A stretch of 64,000 nt of DNA, taken from positions 124,001 to 188,000 of the forward strand of contig NZ_MVOH01000014.1 of NCBI RefSeq assembly GCF_002286935.1. Reading direction: 5' to 3'. The DNA is from Bifidobacterium criceti (GTDB taxonomy: Bacteria; Actinomycetota; Actinomycetes; Actinomycetales; Bifidobacteriaceae). Below the pieces are notes generated by a model that saw nothing but the letters and a program-made list of their open reading frames with translations, was not told the DNA's origin and did no database searches. Each line of letters begins with the position of its first letter. The stretch's first letter is position 1. Position numbers and translations under genes: made by a program. Below are positions 53,991 to 63,301 of this stretch, piece by piece.

Positions 53991-54850
53991 GACACGGCCT
54001 TCCCGTTGTCCCGTTCGCGCACGGGGTCGTGGTTGAGGACATGTTTGAGTGGATTCGGCACGCTCACGTCTGGACGGCGCAGATACAGCGGTTCGACGTT
54101 CCCATCGCCGTCTTCCGCGTTGCCGTCCGCTTCGCACTGGCGTTCGGCGATATGCGCGAACAGGGCGAGGCCATGCACACCCGTATCGAGCGCGGCGGTG
54201 TCGCTCACCGTCTCCACGTGTCCAATCGCATCCCATGCCGATGCGTATGTGCACGCGCCGTGTCCGATGACGTCGACGACCGCATTGATGCCGGGATGTC
54301 GTTCGAGATGGTCGTCGACGCACTGTCGCACGCGTTCGGCGATATGCACGGGGGCGTCGATGTCCATGTCGATGATTGTCGTGGGGTCGTCCCCTTGTGG
54401 GTCGAGGTCCGCGTACAGCGCGAAGTACAGCTGTTTGCGGCGTGCGTCGTTCACACTCAATGTGAAGTTCACGGTGTTCGTGTCCGCATTCATGACGCTC
54501 ACGTCGCCGTAATCGAACCACTGTGCGAAGCGCGCGTCGTGGCGGTGGACGGCGTGCATGAGCGCGACGTTCGGCGTGAGGTCGTCCTGTCCGAGCAGTT
54601 GTGCGCCTGTCGCGTATGCGATCGCCTTCGCCGTGACGATGCCGGCGCGCAATCCGGTGAACGGCGCAGGACCGATGCCGGTGACGATGCGGCCCAATTC
54701 ATGCGGTGCGATGCCCGCACGTGCGCATGCGGCGGCGATGTCGTCGCGCAACCGCTCCACATGGGTGCGCGAATCGTGTTCAATGACCGGTTCGTATCCG
54801 ACGACGCCCACGGTCGATCCGAACGATGTGTCGATGACTAACGTATGCAT
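53987..54850 (-). CDS. tsaB: tRNA threonylcarbamoyladenosine biosynthesis protein TsaB
   Basis: A 287-aa ASKHA-like protein, longer than the E. coli 231-aa protein. The N-terminal HTLVIDTSFGSTVGVV and IVTGIGPAPFTGLRAGIVTAKAIAYA are the TsaB signatures. It is a scaffold for TsaD and TsaE in t6A formation. The C-terminal half is divergent, with a stretch rich in Asp and Asn (ECEADGN-like and NAEDGDGN). It starts 43 bp after tsaE and overlaps rimI by 4 bases. Confidence 0.93.
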   Translation of the reverse strand: MHTLVIDTSFGSTVGVVGYEPVIEHDSRTHVERLRDDIAAACARAGIAPHELGRIVTGIGPAPFTGLRAGIVTAKAIAYATGAQLLGQDDLTPNVALMHAVHRHDARFAQWFDYGDVSVMNADTNTVNFTLSVNDARRKQLYFALYADLDPQGDDPTTIIDMDIDAPVHIAERVRQCVDDHLERHPGINAVVDVIGHGACTYASAWDAIGHVETVSDTAALDTGVHGLALFAHIAERQCEADGNAEDGDGNVEPLYLRRPDVSVPNPLKHVLNHDPVRERDNGKAVS

Positions 54851-54893
54851 GTTCCGTCTTTTCGTTGTTGTCCGTTGGTTGCCGATGCGCCGG

Positions 54894-55466
54894 TCACGCG
54901 AAGTCGAAGGCGCCGAGGAACCCATCCCATCGTCCTCCCACGGCGGTGAGCGTCGCGTACCGCATGCCATCACTTGTCAGCTCCCTGTCCGTCCGCCGCA
55001 CATGTCCCGTTCCGACCGGGCGTGTGAGCGTGATGTCGAGGCGTTCGTCCGCGAGCGCGGCGGCCATCTGTTCGCCCCATTCCATCAGGACGACGGCGTG
55101 TTCGTCGACATCTTCGAGTTCCTCGTCGAGGCCGAGCGATTCGAGTTCGTCAAGCAGACGGTCGACGCTGTCCTGCCCCGGCGCGTAGTCGGTGCCGCCG
55201 AGCCGGTAGGCGTCGACGTGGATGAGCCGTGCCGGTCTTCCATCGGCGAATGTGCCGTTGAGTTCACGCGCGATCGTGAACGTCGGCGAGACGATGGGTT
55301 CGTCGATGCCGAGTCCGGCGCCGAAGCCTTGGGCGAACGTCGTCTTGCCGGCGCCGAGCGGTCCGGACAGCAGGATGACCTCGCCGCCGCGCATGCGGCG
55401 TGCGACCTGTTCGCCGAGCGCGCGCATGCGTTCGGCCGTCGGTATTGCGTACTGCTTCGATTCCAC
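54894..55466 (-). CDS. tsaE: tRNA threonylcarbamoyladenosine biosynthesis ATPase TsaE
   Basis: A 190-aa P-loop ATPase. The start is taken as GTG 55466, with GGAAGG 8 bases upstream. Walker A is LLSGPLGAGKTTFAQGFGAG near residue 35; VSPTFTIARELNG and IHVDAYRLGGTD are the conserved switch segments, and VLMEWGEQ is typical of the family. It drives the catalytic cycle of the TsaBD complex. It precedes tsaB, with the holA gene upstream. Confidence 0.93.
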   Translation of the reverse strand: MESKQYAIPTAERMRALGEQVARRMRGGEVILLSGPLGAGKTTFAQGFGAGLGIDEPIVSPTFTIARELNGTFADGRPARLIHVDAYRLGGTDYAPGQDSVDRLLDELESLGLDEELEDVDEHAVVLMEWGEQMAAALADERLDITLTRPVGTGHVRRTDRELTSDGMRYATLTAVGGRWDGFLGAFDFA

Positions 55467-55509
55467 GTCCTGCGCCTTCCGATCGTCATGGATGCCACTG
55501 GGCACCATG

Positions 55510-56529
55510 TTACTCAACGCCTTTGTTCGCGATGAGCTCGACACAGCGTTCGAGCGCATAGGCGGGGTCGCTTCCGGTCGTCTTGCATTGCTCATCCGCC
55601 CATGCGAGCCGCCGCACGCACCGGCCGAGCGATTGCGATGACCAGCCGGCGAGCTGACGCTGGGTCTTGCGGATGAGCCATGGGGGCATCTTCGCCTCCG
55701 CGTCCGTGATCGTTCCCGCACGCACGGCCGACGCCTTCGCGAGTGAACGCAGTTTCATCGCGAGCGCGCCGACGAGCGCGATCGGGTCGACGCCTTGGAC
55801 GAGCGCCGAGCGCAGCATGACGACCGCCTGCGCGCCCTGGCCTGCGAGTGCGGCGTCCGCGACGTTGAAACCGGTGACCTGTGGATTGGCGATCATGTAT
55901 TGATTGACTTCGTCGAGCGTGATCGGATCGTCGGTGAAGTCCATGCACAATTGGCCGACCATCGCGCACAGTTCGCCGAAGTTGCCTTCGCCGTACACGG
56001 CGGCGAGCTGTTCAGCCGCTTGGGGTTCGACGCGCCGGCCTCGGCGTTCGAACTCGCCGATTGTGAAATTGCGCACACCGCCTTTCTCCCGCAGCGCCTT
56101 GATGTCATCGACTTTCTGCATCGCGGCGCCCGCCCGTTTGAGGTCGTCGACGAGCCTCTTGCCTTTGTTGCCGCCGGCATGGCGCATGATGACGGCCGAG
56201 GCGTTCGGGTCGCCCTCCGTCGCTTTCACGTAGGAGACGAGCGTTTTGGCGAGTGGTTCGTCGGCGTCCTCGAGATGCGTGAGGAGCACGCCTGCGCGGT
56301 CGCTGAGCAGCGATGGGCTCACCGCCTCGTCGAAGTCGTATCCTTCGGTCGTGCGCGCGTCGAGTTCGATGAAGTCGGCGTCGCGGTGGTTATCGAGCCA
56401 GTGCCGGATATCGGCGCGCGCCTCGCGTTCGTTGAGGTACTCGATGCCACCGAAGACGATGACGCAGTTCGCGTCGTTGTTCACACCCATAGTCCCAATG
56501 TGTGCGCATCGTTGGACAATCATCGTCAT
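55510..56529 (-). CDS. holA: DNA polymerase III delta subunit
   Basis: A 339-aa protein. The ATG at 56529 overlaps the comEC stop codon as ATGA, which decides the start. It belongs to the clamp-loader delta family: CVIVFGGIEYLNEREARADI at the N-terminus replaces the usual GEE/GNE motif, with the C-terminal helical collar region DAALAGQGAQAVVMLRSAL and LIRKTQRQLAGWSS. It opens the beta clamp during replication. The link to comEC upstream is the usual comEA-comEC-holA order of Gram-positive bacteria. Confidence 0.92.
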   Translation of the reverse strand: MTMIVQRCAHIGTMGVNNDANCVIVFGGIEYLNEREARADIRHWLDNHRDADFIELDARTTEGYDFDEAVSPSLLSDRAGVLLTHLEDADEPLAKTLVSYVKATEGDPNASAVIMRHAGGNKGKRLVDDLKRAGAAMQKVDDIKALREKGGVRNFTIGEFERRGRRVEPQAAEQLAAVYGEGNFGELCAMVGQLCMDFTDDPITLDEVNQYMIANPQVTGFNVADAALAGQGAQAVVMLRSALVQGVDPIALVGALAMKLRSLAKASAVRAGTITDAEAKMPPWLIRKTQRQLAGWSSQSLGRCVRRLAWADEQCKTTGSDPAYALERCVELIANKGVE

Positions 56530-58400
56530 GGCCCCTTTCCCCATACACGCTCCGTGCGACGCCGATGGCTCCGTTGCGACCCGTCCTCTCCATTGGGTGG
56601 TCGCATGCGCCATCGCATCGATGTGAGCATTGTCCTCGTATCCGCACACCATAGACGCATCCCGGCGATTGGCGCCGCCCCGGAGGCGAATACGTGCGCA
56701 GACGGGCGTCGTGTCCGCGCGACGTCCGCCATCGTATGCAGCAGGATCGCGATGAGCAGCACGATGAGTTCCGCCGCGGCGAGACGGACTACCCCGCCAC
56801 CCCACGCAACCGTGGAGCCGGACGCGTCGGCCCCGAAGGCTCCGGCGGCGAGCTCGATGCTTTTTGTGCCAAGCGAGGCGCACCATGCGAGAGCGAACCC
56901 GAGCCATGGCATGAACCAGCTCACCGCATAGGAGGCAAGCCCGCATACCGTCGCCGCGTCCATCCACGGCGCCACAAGCAGATTCGCCGGCACCGACCAT
57001 ACCGGGATCTCGGGCTGCAGGAGCAGTTGGACCGGCAATGTGAACACTTGCGCGCCGACCGTCGTCGCGAGCGCGTCCGCGAGGCGGTGTGGCAGCCAAG
57101 ACCGCAGACGTTCGGCGACCGGCCCGCTCACGAGCGCGATGCCGAGCACGGCGGCGCATGAGAGCGCGAAACCGAAATCGGCGGCCCGTTGCGGATCGGT
57201 GACGACCCCGATGATCGAGGTCCACAACAGCAACGGCATCGTCTGCTCCCGACGCCCCAACAGCACATATCCGACCGCAAGCAGCTGCATGATGACGGCC
57301 CTCGTGATCGACTCGCTTGGCACAAGGACGACGGTGAGCATGATGACGCCCATGGCGCGGACGGCCGCGACGACCCACCGTGGTGCGAGCACGAGTGCGC
57401 ACAGCATCGTCGCGAACGAGCCGACGAGCGCATAGTGCCCTCCGGATACGGCCATCAGATGGATGATGCCGGCCCGTCGGCATTCCTCCTCAAGCCGCGT
57501 GGCATAGACCTCATTGACCGGTTCGCCGTCGGTGGGCGCATCCTGGCCGAGCACGCCGAGCGTCAGCCCCGGCACGAGGACCCTCCCCTGGTCCGAGAGT
57601 CCTTCGGTCACGGCGAAGAACCTACGCTGCATCGTATGCACGGCGCGCCTCCACCATGGCGCACGGCGCACGGTGACGGCCGCTGCCGCGTCCTCATCGT
57701 CGACGGTCAGTTGCAGCACATGGGGGTCCCAGGACGTGCGCGCGAGTGTGCCACGCATCCGGTATCCGCCTCCGTGCACGATGCGCGCGCATAGGGGTTC
57801 GGCAAGCAGGACGCGTACATCGACCGACGATGGGACCATCACGGCATCCTTCATGATGGCACGGGTCCCGGCTCGGACAGTGCATGCTGCCGACCGGCTC
57901 GCCGAACGCAGCGGCGGCGACTGCGCCCGCACGTCGACGTATGCGAGGGCCGGTCCGTCACGCGTCATCCGCATCGCCGGATCGGATGCGGCGCGCGCGA
58001 TGTCGAGTGTCGTCGCGAGTGCGCTGGTCAACGCCGCCGCAATGCATACGAGCGCGCATGCGGCAACGCGCATGCCGGGCTGTGCCCTGCCCGGATGCGT
58101 ACGGCGGACCCATCCGGTGACGGCGATGAGCGCGACGAGCAGGACGATGCCCGCCCCCGTGCACATCGTGGCCGCGAACACCTGTGTCCCGGCGATGCGG
58201 TCCTCATCGAGCATCGCGCGCATCGCGAGCGCCGACGCCCATGCCCCAAGCGCCGCGGGAAGCAGCCGCATGTCGCGGTGCCCTGATTCGCGTGCAAGCC
58301 AACGGCCGAAGGTGCCACGCAATGCGTTGGCGGCGACTTTGCGGGTGTGATGGATGCCGATTTGCCGCGTGCCGTCCTGCCATTGTGGTTCTCGGCTCAT
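56526..58400 (-). CDS. comEC: ComEC/Rec2-type DNA uptake channel, without the metallo-beta-lactamase domain
   Basis: A 624-aa polytopic membrane protein. The competence domain is clear in the middle: VLVPGLTLGVLGQDAP, IHLMAVSGGHYALVGSFA near residue 320 and RAADFGFALSCAAVLGIAL. The N-terminal part has paired membrane segments and an OB-fold-like outer region (VDVRVLLAEPLC, RTSWDPHVLQL). Typical ComEC proteins end in a metallo-beta-lactamase-like domain with an HxHxDH site; none is present here and the protein stops after the membrane part. The gene overlaps comEA upstream and holA downstream, each by 4 bases. Role: passage of single-stranded DNA, or a relic of it. Confidence 0.9.
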   Translation of the reverse strand: MSREPQWQDGTRQIGIHHTRKVAANALRGTFGRWLARESGHRDMRLLPAALGAWASALAMRAMLDEDRIAGTQVFAATMCTGAGIVLLVALIAVTGWVRRTHPGRAQPGMRVAACALVCIAAALTSALATTLDIARAASDPAMRMTRDGPALAYVDVRAQSPPLRSASRSAACTVRAGTRAIMKDAVMVPSSVDVRVLLAEPLCARIVHGGGYRMRGTLARTSWDPHVLQLTVDDEDAAAAVTVRRAPWWRRAVHTMQRRFFAVTEGLSDQGRVLVPGLTLGVLGQDAPTDGEPVNEVYATRLEEECRRAGIIHLMAVSGGHYALVGSFATMLCALVLAPRWVVAAVRAMGVIMLTVVLVPSESITRAVIMQLLAVGYVLLGRREQTMPLLLWTSIIGVVTDPQRAADFGFALSCAAVLGIALVSGPVAERLRSWLPHRLADALATTVGAQVFTLPVQLLLQPEIPVWSVPANLLVAPWMDAATVCGLASYAVSWFMPWLGFALAWCASLGTKSIELAAGAFGADASGSTVAWGGGVVRLAAAELIVLLIAILLHTMADVARTRRPSAHVFASGAAPIAGMRLWCADTRTMLTSMRWRMRPPNGEDGSQRSHRRRTERVWGKGP

Positions 58401-59164
58401 CGCACCGTCACCTGCCCGCGGATCTTATCGAGCGTCTTGATCCCGATGCCGTTGACGTTGAGCAGGTCGTCGACACTCGTCAAACGGCCCACGCTCAAAC
58501 GGTAGCTGATGATGTTCGCCGCGGTCACCGGTCCTATCCCCTTGACCGTCTCAAGCTGTTCCTGCGTCGCCGTGTTGAGGTCGATGAGTTGCGGTGTCGA
58601 CGGTGTCTGGGGTGCCGGCTGTGGCTGTGCATCCGGTTGCGGCTGCGTCTGTGTGTCGGAAGCGGTGCCTTGCGGTTGGCCATCTGGTTGTGCCTCGGCC
58701 GTCGCGGTGCCGGCATCGCCATCCACTCCCGTGACAGGTTCGCGCGTCTCCGCTGTGCCCGTCGGCGCCTGACCTTCGGCCCTGTCCGGTGCGGCGGCCA
58801 GATTGACCGATTGCTCGACAAGGAGCGTCAAGCTTGCCGCGAGGAGCGTGACGAGGATTCCCATGATGATGAGCGCGTGGACCGGCTCGATGCTCAACCG
58901 TGGCTTGTCCCGTATGGCGTCCTGTGGTCCGTCGTCGCCGCCCTGCACGCCCGTGAGTCCGGCGAGCAACGCCTTGGCGTCATCCGCCTTCACCCGCCGG
59001 GGCGCACCATCCCCACGATCGTCCCGTGGCGGCACGCCCCCTCCGCGAGGCCTGTCGGGCGGCCGTGGAGGAAGCGGCACATCGCATGGGCGCAACCGGC
59101 GCGCATGGACGGGACGCGCGGCGGGCGCCTTCCGCGCCGGCACATCATACTCGTCATCAATCAT
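58397..59164 (-). CDS. comEA: ComEA-like DNA-binding competence protein
   Basis: A 255-aa protein. Residues 1-95 are Arg/Pro/Asp-rich and probably cytoplasmic; a membrane helix follows at about 102-125 (VHALIIMGILVTLLAASLTL); then a long Gln/Pro/Thr/Ala-rich linker with QPDGQPQ and QPQPDAQPQP; and a C-terminal helix-hairpin-helix pair (IDLNTATQEQLETVKGIGPV and LLNVNGIGIKTLDKIRG). This topology puts the DNA-binding domain outside. The start at 59164 gives a clean N-terminus, though the ribosome binding site is weak. It is the first gene of the comEA-comEC-holA operon and overlaps comEC by 4 bases. Confidence 0.9.
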   Translation of the reverse strand: MIDDEYDVPARKAPAARPVHARRLRPCDVPLPPRPPDRPRGGGVPPRDDRGDGAPRRVKADDAKALLAGLTGVQGGDDGPQDAIRDKPRLSIEPVHALIIMGILVTLLAASLTLLVEQSVNLAAAPDRAEGQAPTGTAETREPVTGVDGDAGTATAEAQPDGQPQGTASDTQTQPQPDAQPQPAPQTPSTPQLIDLNTATQEQLETVKGIGPVTAANIISYRLSVGRLTSVDDLLNVNGIGIKTLDKIRGQVTVR

Positions 59165-59279
59165 GCACCCACTGTCGCCTGACCGGCGTGGCCGTGTCCA
59201 GCCGCACCGGGCCATGTGTACGGACGATCCTGTTATCCACATTCCGCTGCCGGCTGAGCGCCCAACCGCCGCATGACGC

Positions 59280-59313
59280 GATGGGGGCCGTCCCTATCGG
59301 GACGGCCCCCATC
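59280..59313 (-). terminator. Terminator after leuS
   Basis: A 15-bp perfect stem, GATGGGGGCCGTCCC and its complement, with a TATC loop, between the leuS stop (59348) and comEA. Confidence 0.8.
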
Positions 59314-59347
59314 GTCGGTGTGTCGTCACATGGGCGATACCGCCCTG

Positions 59348-62320
59348 TCAGTTGCCGGGGACGATCGACACGATCTTCGGCGCCTTGACGATGACCTTGC
59401 GCGGCGGTACACCACCGAGACGGTCGGCGACGGCCGCAAGCGCCATCTTCTCAAGCTCGTCCGGATCGATGTCCGGGCTCACGTCGAGCTTCGCACGCAC
59501 CTTGCCCTTGATCTGCACGACCGCGGTGACCGAATCCTGACCCACATAGCGTTCATCGGCCTGCGGCCACGGATGGTGCGCAAGCGACGCGTCATGGCCG
59601 AGCCTGCTCCACAGTTCCTCGGCGATGTGCGGCGCGATCGGCGAGACCATGAGCACGAGCGGTTCGATCGCGGCGCGCGGGACACGGTCCATGCCGGTCA
59701 GATGGTTGTTGAGCACGATGAGCTTCGCGATCGCCGTGTTCGGACGCATCGCCTCCATCTCGACCGTCACATCGGCGATCGTGTTGTTGAGCAGCTTGAG
59801 CGTCTTGTCGTCGAGCGGCTCGTCGCTCACGGTGACCTCACCGATGTTCTCATCGATGACATTGCGCCACAGGCGCTGCAGGAAACGCATGCCGCCGACG
59901 ACGTTGCGCGTGTTCCACGGACGCGACTCGTCGAGCGGGCCCATGCTCATCTCATAGAGGCGGAACGTGTCGGCGCCGTAGTTGTCGTACATGTAGTCCG
60001 GCGTCACGATGTTCTTAAGGCTCTTGCCCATCTTGCCGAACTCGCGGTTGACGTGCTGCCCATTCCATGTGAACGTCGGTTCGCCCGACGCATCCGTGGG
60101 GCCTTCCTCGACCTCGTCGGCCGGGACGTATTCGCCACGGTCGTCGGTGTAGGCGTACGCCTGGATCATGCCCTGGTTGAAGAGCTTGTGGAACGGCTCC
60201 GACGAGTCCACATATCCGAGGTCGAAGAGGATCTTGTGCCAGAACCGCGAATACAGCAGATGGAGCACGGCATGCTCGACGCCGCCGATATACAGGTCGA
60301 CGCCACCGGACGCGCCGGCCGTCGGATTGTGCTCCGGACCCATCCAATAGTCGTATTCGTCGCGTTCGACCATATGCTCGGTGTCGTGCGGGTCGAGATA
60401 GCGCATGTAATACCAGCACGAACCGGCCCAGTTCGGCATCGTGTTCGTCTCACGGTGGTATTGTTTGGGGCCATCGCCAAGGTCGAGCGTCACGGTGACC
60501 CAATCGGCGTTGCGGCTCAACGGCGCCTCCGGATTGGACTGCGCGTCCGCCGGGTCGAAGGTCTTCGGGCTGTAATCCGGCACTTCGGGCAGGTCGATCG
60601 GCAGCATCGAATCGGGAAGGAGATGGGGCACACCGTCCTCGTCGTAGACGATCGGGAACGGTTCGCCCCAATAGCGCTGGCGGCTGAAGAGCCAGTCACG
60701 CAGACGGTAGCTGACGGTGCCTTCACCGACCTGCGCCTCCTCAAGCCACGCCGTGACTGCGGCGATCGCGTCGTCGACGCGCATCCCGTTGATGTCAAGC
60801 GCGTCCCCACGCGCCCATGTCGCGTCGACGGACGAGTTGATGACGATGCCGTCATGGGAGACGAACGGCGCCTTGCCTTTGTAGTTCGCCAGACCGTCGC
60901 CGCTTTCCGGGAGCGGCTCGACGGTATAGACGACCGGCAGGCCATACTTGACCGCGAAATCGTAATCACGCTGGTCGCCGCCCGGCACGGCCATGATTGC
61001 GCCGGTGCCGTAATCCATGAGCACATAGTCGGCCGTAAACACCGGAAGATCGGCGCCGGTGATCGGATTGACCGCGTAAAGGCCGGTGAACAGGCCGGTC
61101 TTCTCTCCGGCGTCGTTCACACGGTCGGCGGCCGTCTTCGCCTCGGCCATCATGCGGTAGGCCGCGACCGCCTCAAGCGGCGTCGCATATCCGCCCGTCC
61201 ACCGCTCATCCACGCCTTCGGGCCACTGCGCCGGCACATCGAGCAGGAGCGGATGCTCCGGGGACACAACGCAGAATGTCGCGCCGAACAATGTGTCCGG
61301 CCTCGTCGTGTAGATCTCCATGTCCTTGAGCCCGTTCGCGCAACGCACCTTGAAATGCACCGATGCGCCATGCGACTCGCCGATCCAGTTGCGCTGCATG
61401 AGCTTGACCTTCTCCGGCCAGTCGATTGTCGTGAGATCCTCGATGAGGCGGTGACCGTAGGCGGTGATGCGCATCGACCACTGGCGCAGCTCACGCTGGA
61501 ACACCGGGTAGTTGCCGCGTTCGGAGCGTCCTTCGGCCGTCACCTCCTCGTTCGCGAGGACCGTGCCAAGGCCGGGGCACCAGTTGACTGGGGATTTGGA
61601 GATATAGGCGAGACGGTAGTCGTTGAGCACGTCCGCCTGCTCCGCGGCGCTCAGCTCATCCCATGCCTGGCCCTCATGGCCGTCGATCGGGCGTTCGCCC
61701 GAACGGAACTGCTCGACGAGTTCGCCTATCGGACGCGCGCATCCCATCGAACCGCTCGGGTTCCTCTTGTCCGGGTCATACCAGGCGTCGAAGATGCGCG
61801 AGAAGATCCACTGCGTCCACCGCACATAGCCGGGTTCGATCGTCGCGAATGAGCGGCGGTCGTCGAAGCTCAAGCCCATGCGGTGCAGCTGGCGGCGCAT
61901 GTTCGCGATGTTCTGTTCGGTCGTCACGCGCGGATGCTGGCCCGTCTTCACGGCGAACTGCTCGGCCGGCAGGCCGAACGCGTCATAGCCCATCGCATGC
62001 AGGACGTTCTCGCCCTTCATGCGGTGGTAGCGGCTCACGACATCGGATGCGAGGTATCCGAGCGGATGGCCCACATGCAACCCCTTGCCCGACGGGTACG
62101 GGAACATGTCCATCGCGAAGAACGGCCTGCGTCCGTCCGCATGGCGGCCTTCGCCGTCGGTGAGTTCACCTTCGACGTTCGCCGCCCAAAACGTGCCCTG
62201 CTCGTCCCAGATCCTCTGCCATTTGTCTTCGATCGTCTGCGCCATCTCGGCGTTGTACCGGAAGGCCGCATGGTCCGCACCATGTGATTGCGCGTGCGCG
62301 CTCGGTTCGATGTCACTCAT
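59348..62320 (-). CDS. leuS: Leucyl-tRNA synthetase
   Basis: A 990-aa class I synthetase. The HIGH-type motif is [19 protein letters not shown] near residue 70, followed by [20 protein letters not shown]. The editing domain includes [20 protein letters not shown] and the KMSKS loop is [10 protein letters not shown] near residue 765. The zinc-like insertion and C-terminal anticodon-binding part are complete. It charges tRNA-Leu. The length is normal for actinobacteria with a long N-terminus ([19 protein letters not shown] is an unusual polar extension). It stands between the com operon and a solute-binding protein gene. Confidence 0.97.
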   Translation of the reverse strand: MSDIEPSAHAQSHGADHAAFRYNAEMAQTIEDKWQRIWDEQGTFWAANVEGELTDGEGRHADGRRPFFAMDMFPYPSGKGLHVGHPLGYLASDVVSRYHRMKGENVLHAMGYDAFGLPAEQFAVKTGQHPRVTTEQNIANMRRQLHRMGLSFDDRRSFATIEPGYVRWTQWIFSRIFDAWYDPDKRNPSGSMGCARPIGELVEQFRSGERPIDGHEGQAWDELSAAEQADVLNDYRLAYISKSPVNWCPGLGTVLANEEVTAEGRSERGNYPVFQRELRQWSMRITAYGHRLIEDLTTIDWPEKVKLMQRNWIGESHGASVHFKVRCANGLKDMEIYTTRPDTLFGATFCVVSPEHPLLLDVPAQWPEGVDERWTGGYATPLEAVAAYRMMAEAKTAADRVNDAGEKTGLFTGLYAVNPITGADLPVFTADYVLMDYGTGAIMAVPGGDQRDYDFAVKYGLPVVYTVEPLPESGDGLANYKGKAPFVSHDGIVINSSVDATWARGDALDINGMRVDDAIAAVTAWLEEAQVGEGTVSYRLRDWLFSRQRYWGEPFPIVYDEDGVPHLLPDSMLPIDLPEVPDYSPKTFDPADAQSNPEAPLSRNADWVTVTLDLGDGPKQYHRETNTMPNWAGSCWYYMRYLDPHDTEHMVERDEYDYWMGPEHNPTAGASGGVDLYIGGVEHAVLHLLYSRFWHKILFDLGYVDSSEPFHKLFNQGMIQAYAYTDDRGEYVPADEVEEGPTDASGEPTFTWNGQHVNREFGKMGKSLKNIVTPDYMYDNYGADTFRLYEMSMGPLDESRPWNTRNVVGGMRFLQRLWRNVIDENIGEVTVSDEPLDDKTLKLLNNTIADVTVEMEAMRPNTAIAKLIVLNNHLTGMDRVPRAAIEPLVLMVSPIAPHIAEELWSRLGHDASLAHHPWPQADERYVGQDSVTAVVQIKGKVRAKLDVSPDIDPDELEKMALAAVADRLGGVPPRKVIVKAPKIVSIVPGN

Positions 62321-62401
62321 AGGGCACGATTATTGTTTTTCAACTGGACACACCACCGGTGCTGTCCGGAGTGCGAACCATGTACGCCATCGGCGCAACG
62401 C

Positions 62402-63295
62402 TCAGCCTTCGTCGCGGCCGTTGACGATCTGCGGCGGATTGAGCTTCAGGTCCATCCTGATCCCCAACGATTGTTCCGCACCATCGACGATCGTGTCCCA
62501 TGTGCCGTCATCGATCATGTCCTGCAGGCTCATGTTGATCTGGCGGATGAGTTCCCTGCCGTCACCGTTGATCGCCACGCCATAGGCGCGTTCGCCGAAG
62601 GAATCGGCGACGATGTCCACATACCCGTTCCCCGCTTCGCCACGCAGCCCCGCGAGCACCGGTCTTGAGCCTGCGACGGCATCGCTTTCGCCGGCGAGAA
62701 GCGCGGAGACGCACTTCTGGAAATTGCTTTCCTCACGGAACCGCACATCAGCCACGCGACGTTCGAGCTGCGTGCGCACGTCATCGTCCTTGACGACGCA
62801 CACGGTGCGTCCACGTACATCGCCGGCGCCGCGGATCGTCGATCGTTCGTCCGCGCGCACAAGCAGTTCGTCGTTCGTGATGAGGTACGGTCCGGAATAG
62901 CGCACATCACCGTCGCGTGAGGCGAGCTCCTTCGTGAACGCGCGCGCATCCTTGCCCCCGTCGTAGGCGTACGTCGTCATCGCGAAATCAATCGTCCCGT
63001 CTTCGAGCATCGCGTCGCGTCCGCCCATCGTCATCGGGTGGAAAATGATCTGGCTGTGACTGTAGCCGAGTTTCCTCGCGACATATTTCGCGACCTCGAC
63101 ACCCAATCCACTGTAGCCGTCCTCATGGTACCAGCCGACACCGGGTTCATCGGTGGCGACGCCGATGTTAATCATCGGACCGTCCGCCTGCCCCGGCACC
63201 GACACCTCGACGGATGTGCCGCACGCGGCGAGCGACGCCGTCATCGCGGCGGTGCACAACGCTGCGGCGGCTTTCATATGGTTATCGGTACGCAT
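62402..63295 (-). CDS. Solute-binding lipoprotein of an amino acid ABC transporter (orphan)
   Basis: A 297-aa periplasmic-binding-protein-like lipoprotein. The N-terminal signal peptide has a lipobox at SLAACG, with Cys as the lipidated residue. The two-lobed domain follows SBP_bac_3: GVATDEPGVGWYHEDGYSGL, EVAKYVARKLGYS, TIDFAMTTYAYDGGK, GPYLITNDELLVR, VRGRTVCVVKDDDV and SFGERAYGVAINGDGRELI. It resembles glutamate/glutamine-binding proteins (GluB-like). No permease or ATPase gene is beside it in the window. The start at 63295 follows GTGAGG; the gene lies 6 bp after the CorA-type gene. Confidence 0.88.
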   Translation of the reverse strand: MRTDNHMKAAAALCTAAMTASLAACGTSVEVSVPGQADGPMINIGVATDEPGVGWYHEDGYSGLGVEVAKYVARKLGYSHSQIIFHPMTMGGRDAMLEDGTIDFAMTTYAYDGGKDARAFTKELASRDGDVRYSGPYLITNDELLVRADERSTIRGAGDVRGRTVCVVKDDDVRTQLERRVADVRFREESNFQKCVSALLAGESDAVAGSRPVLAGLRGEAGNGYVDIVADSFGERAYGVAINGDGRELIRQINMSLQDMIDDGTWDTIVDGAEQSLGIRMDLKLNPPQIVNGRDEG

Positions 63296-63301
63296 GCGGC
63301 C

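Noticed and set aside
59348..62320. LeuS KMSKS loop reads KMGKS
   Set aside because: MGKS in this position is a common variant in actinobacterial LeuS and not unusual.
62321..62401. Terminator or T-box leader before leuS
   Set aside because: A weak bulged hairpin exists (GGACA/TGTCC arms) but on the transcribed strand it is followed by A residues, and 80 bp is too short for a T-box.
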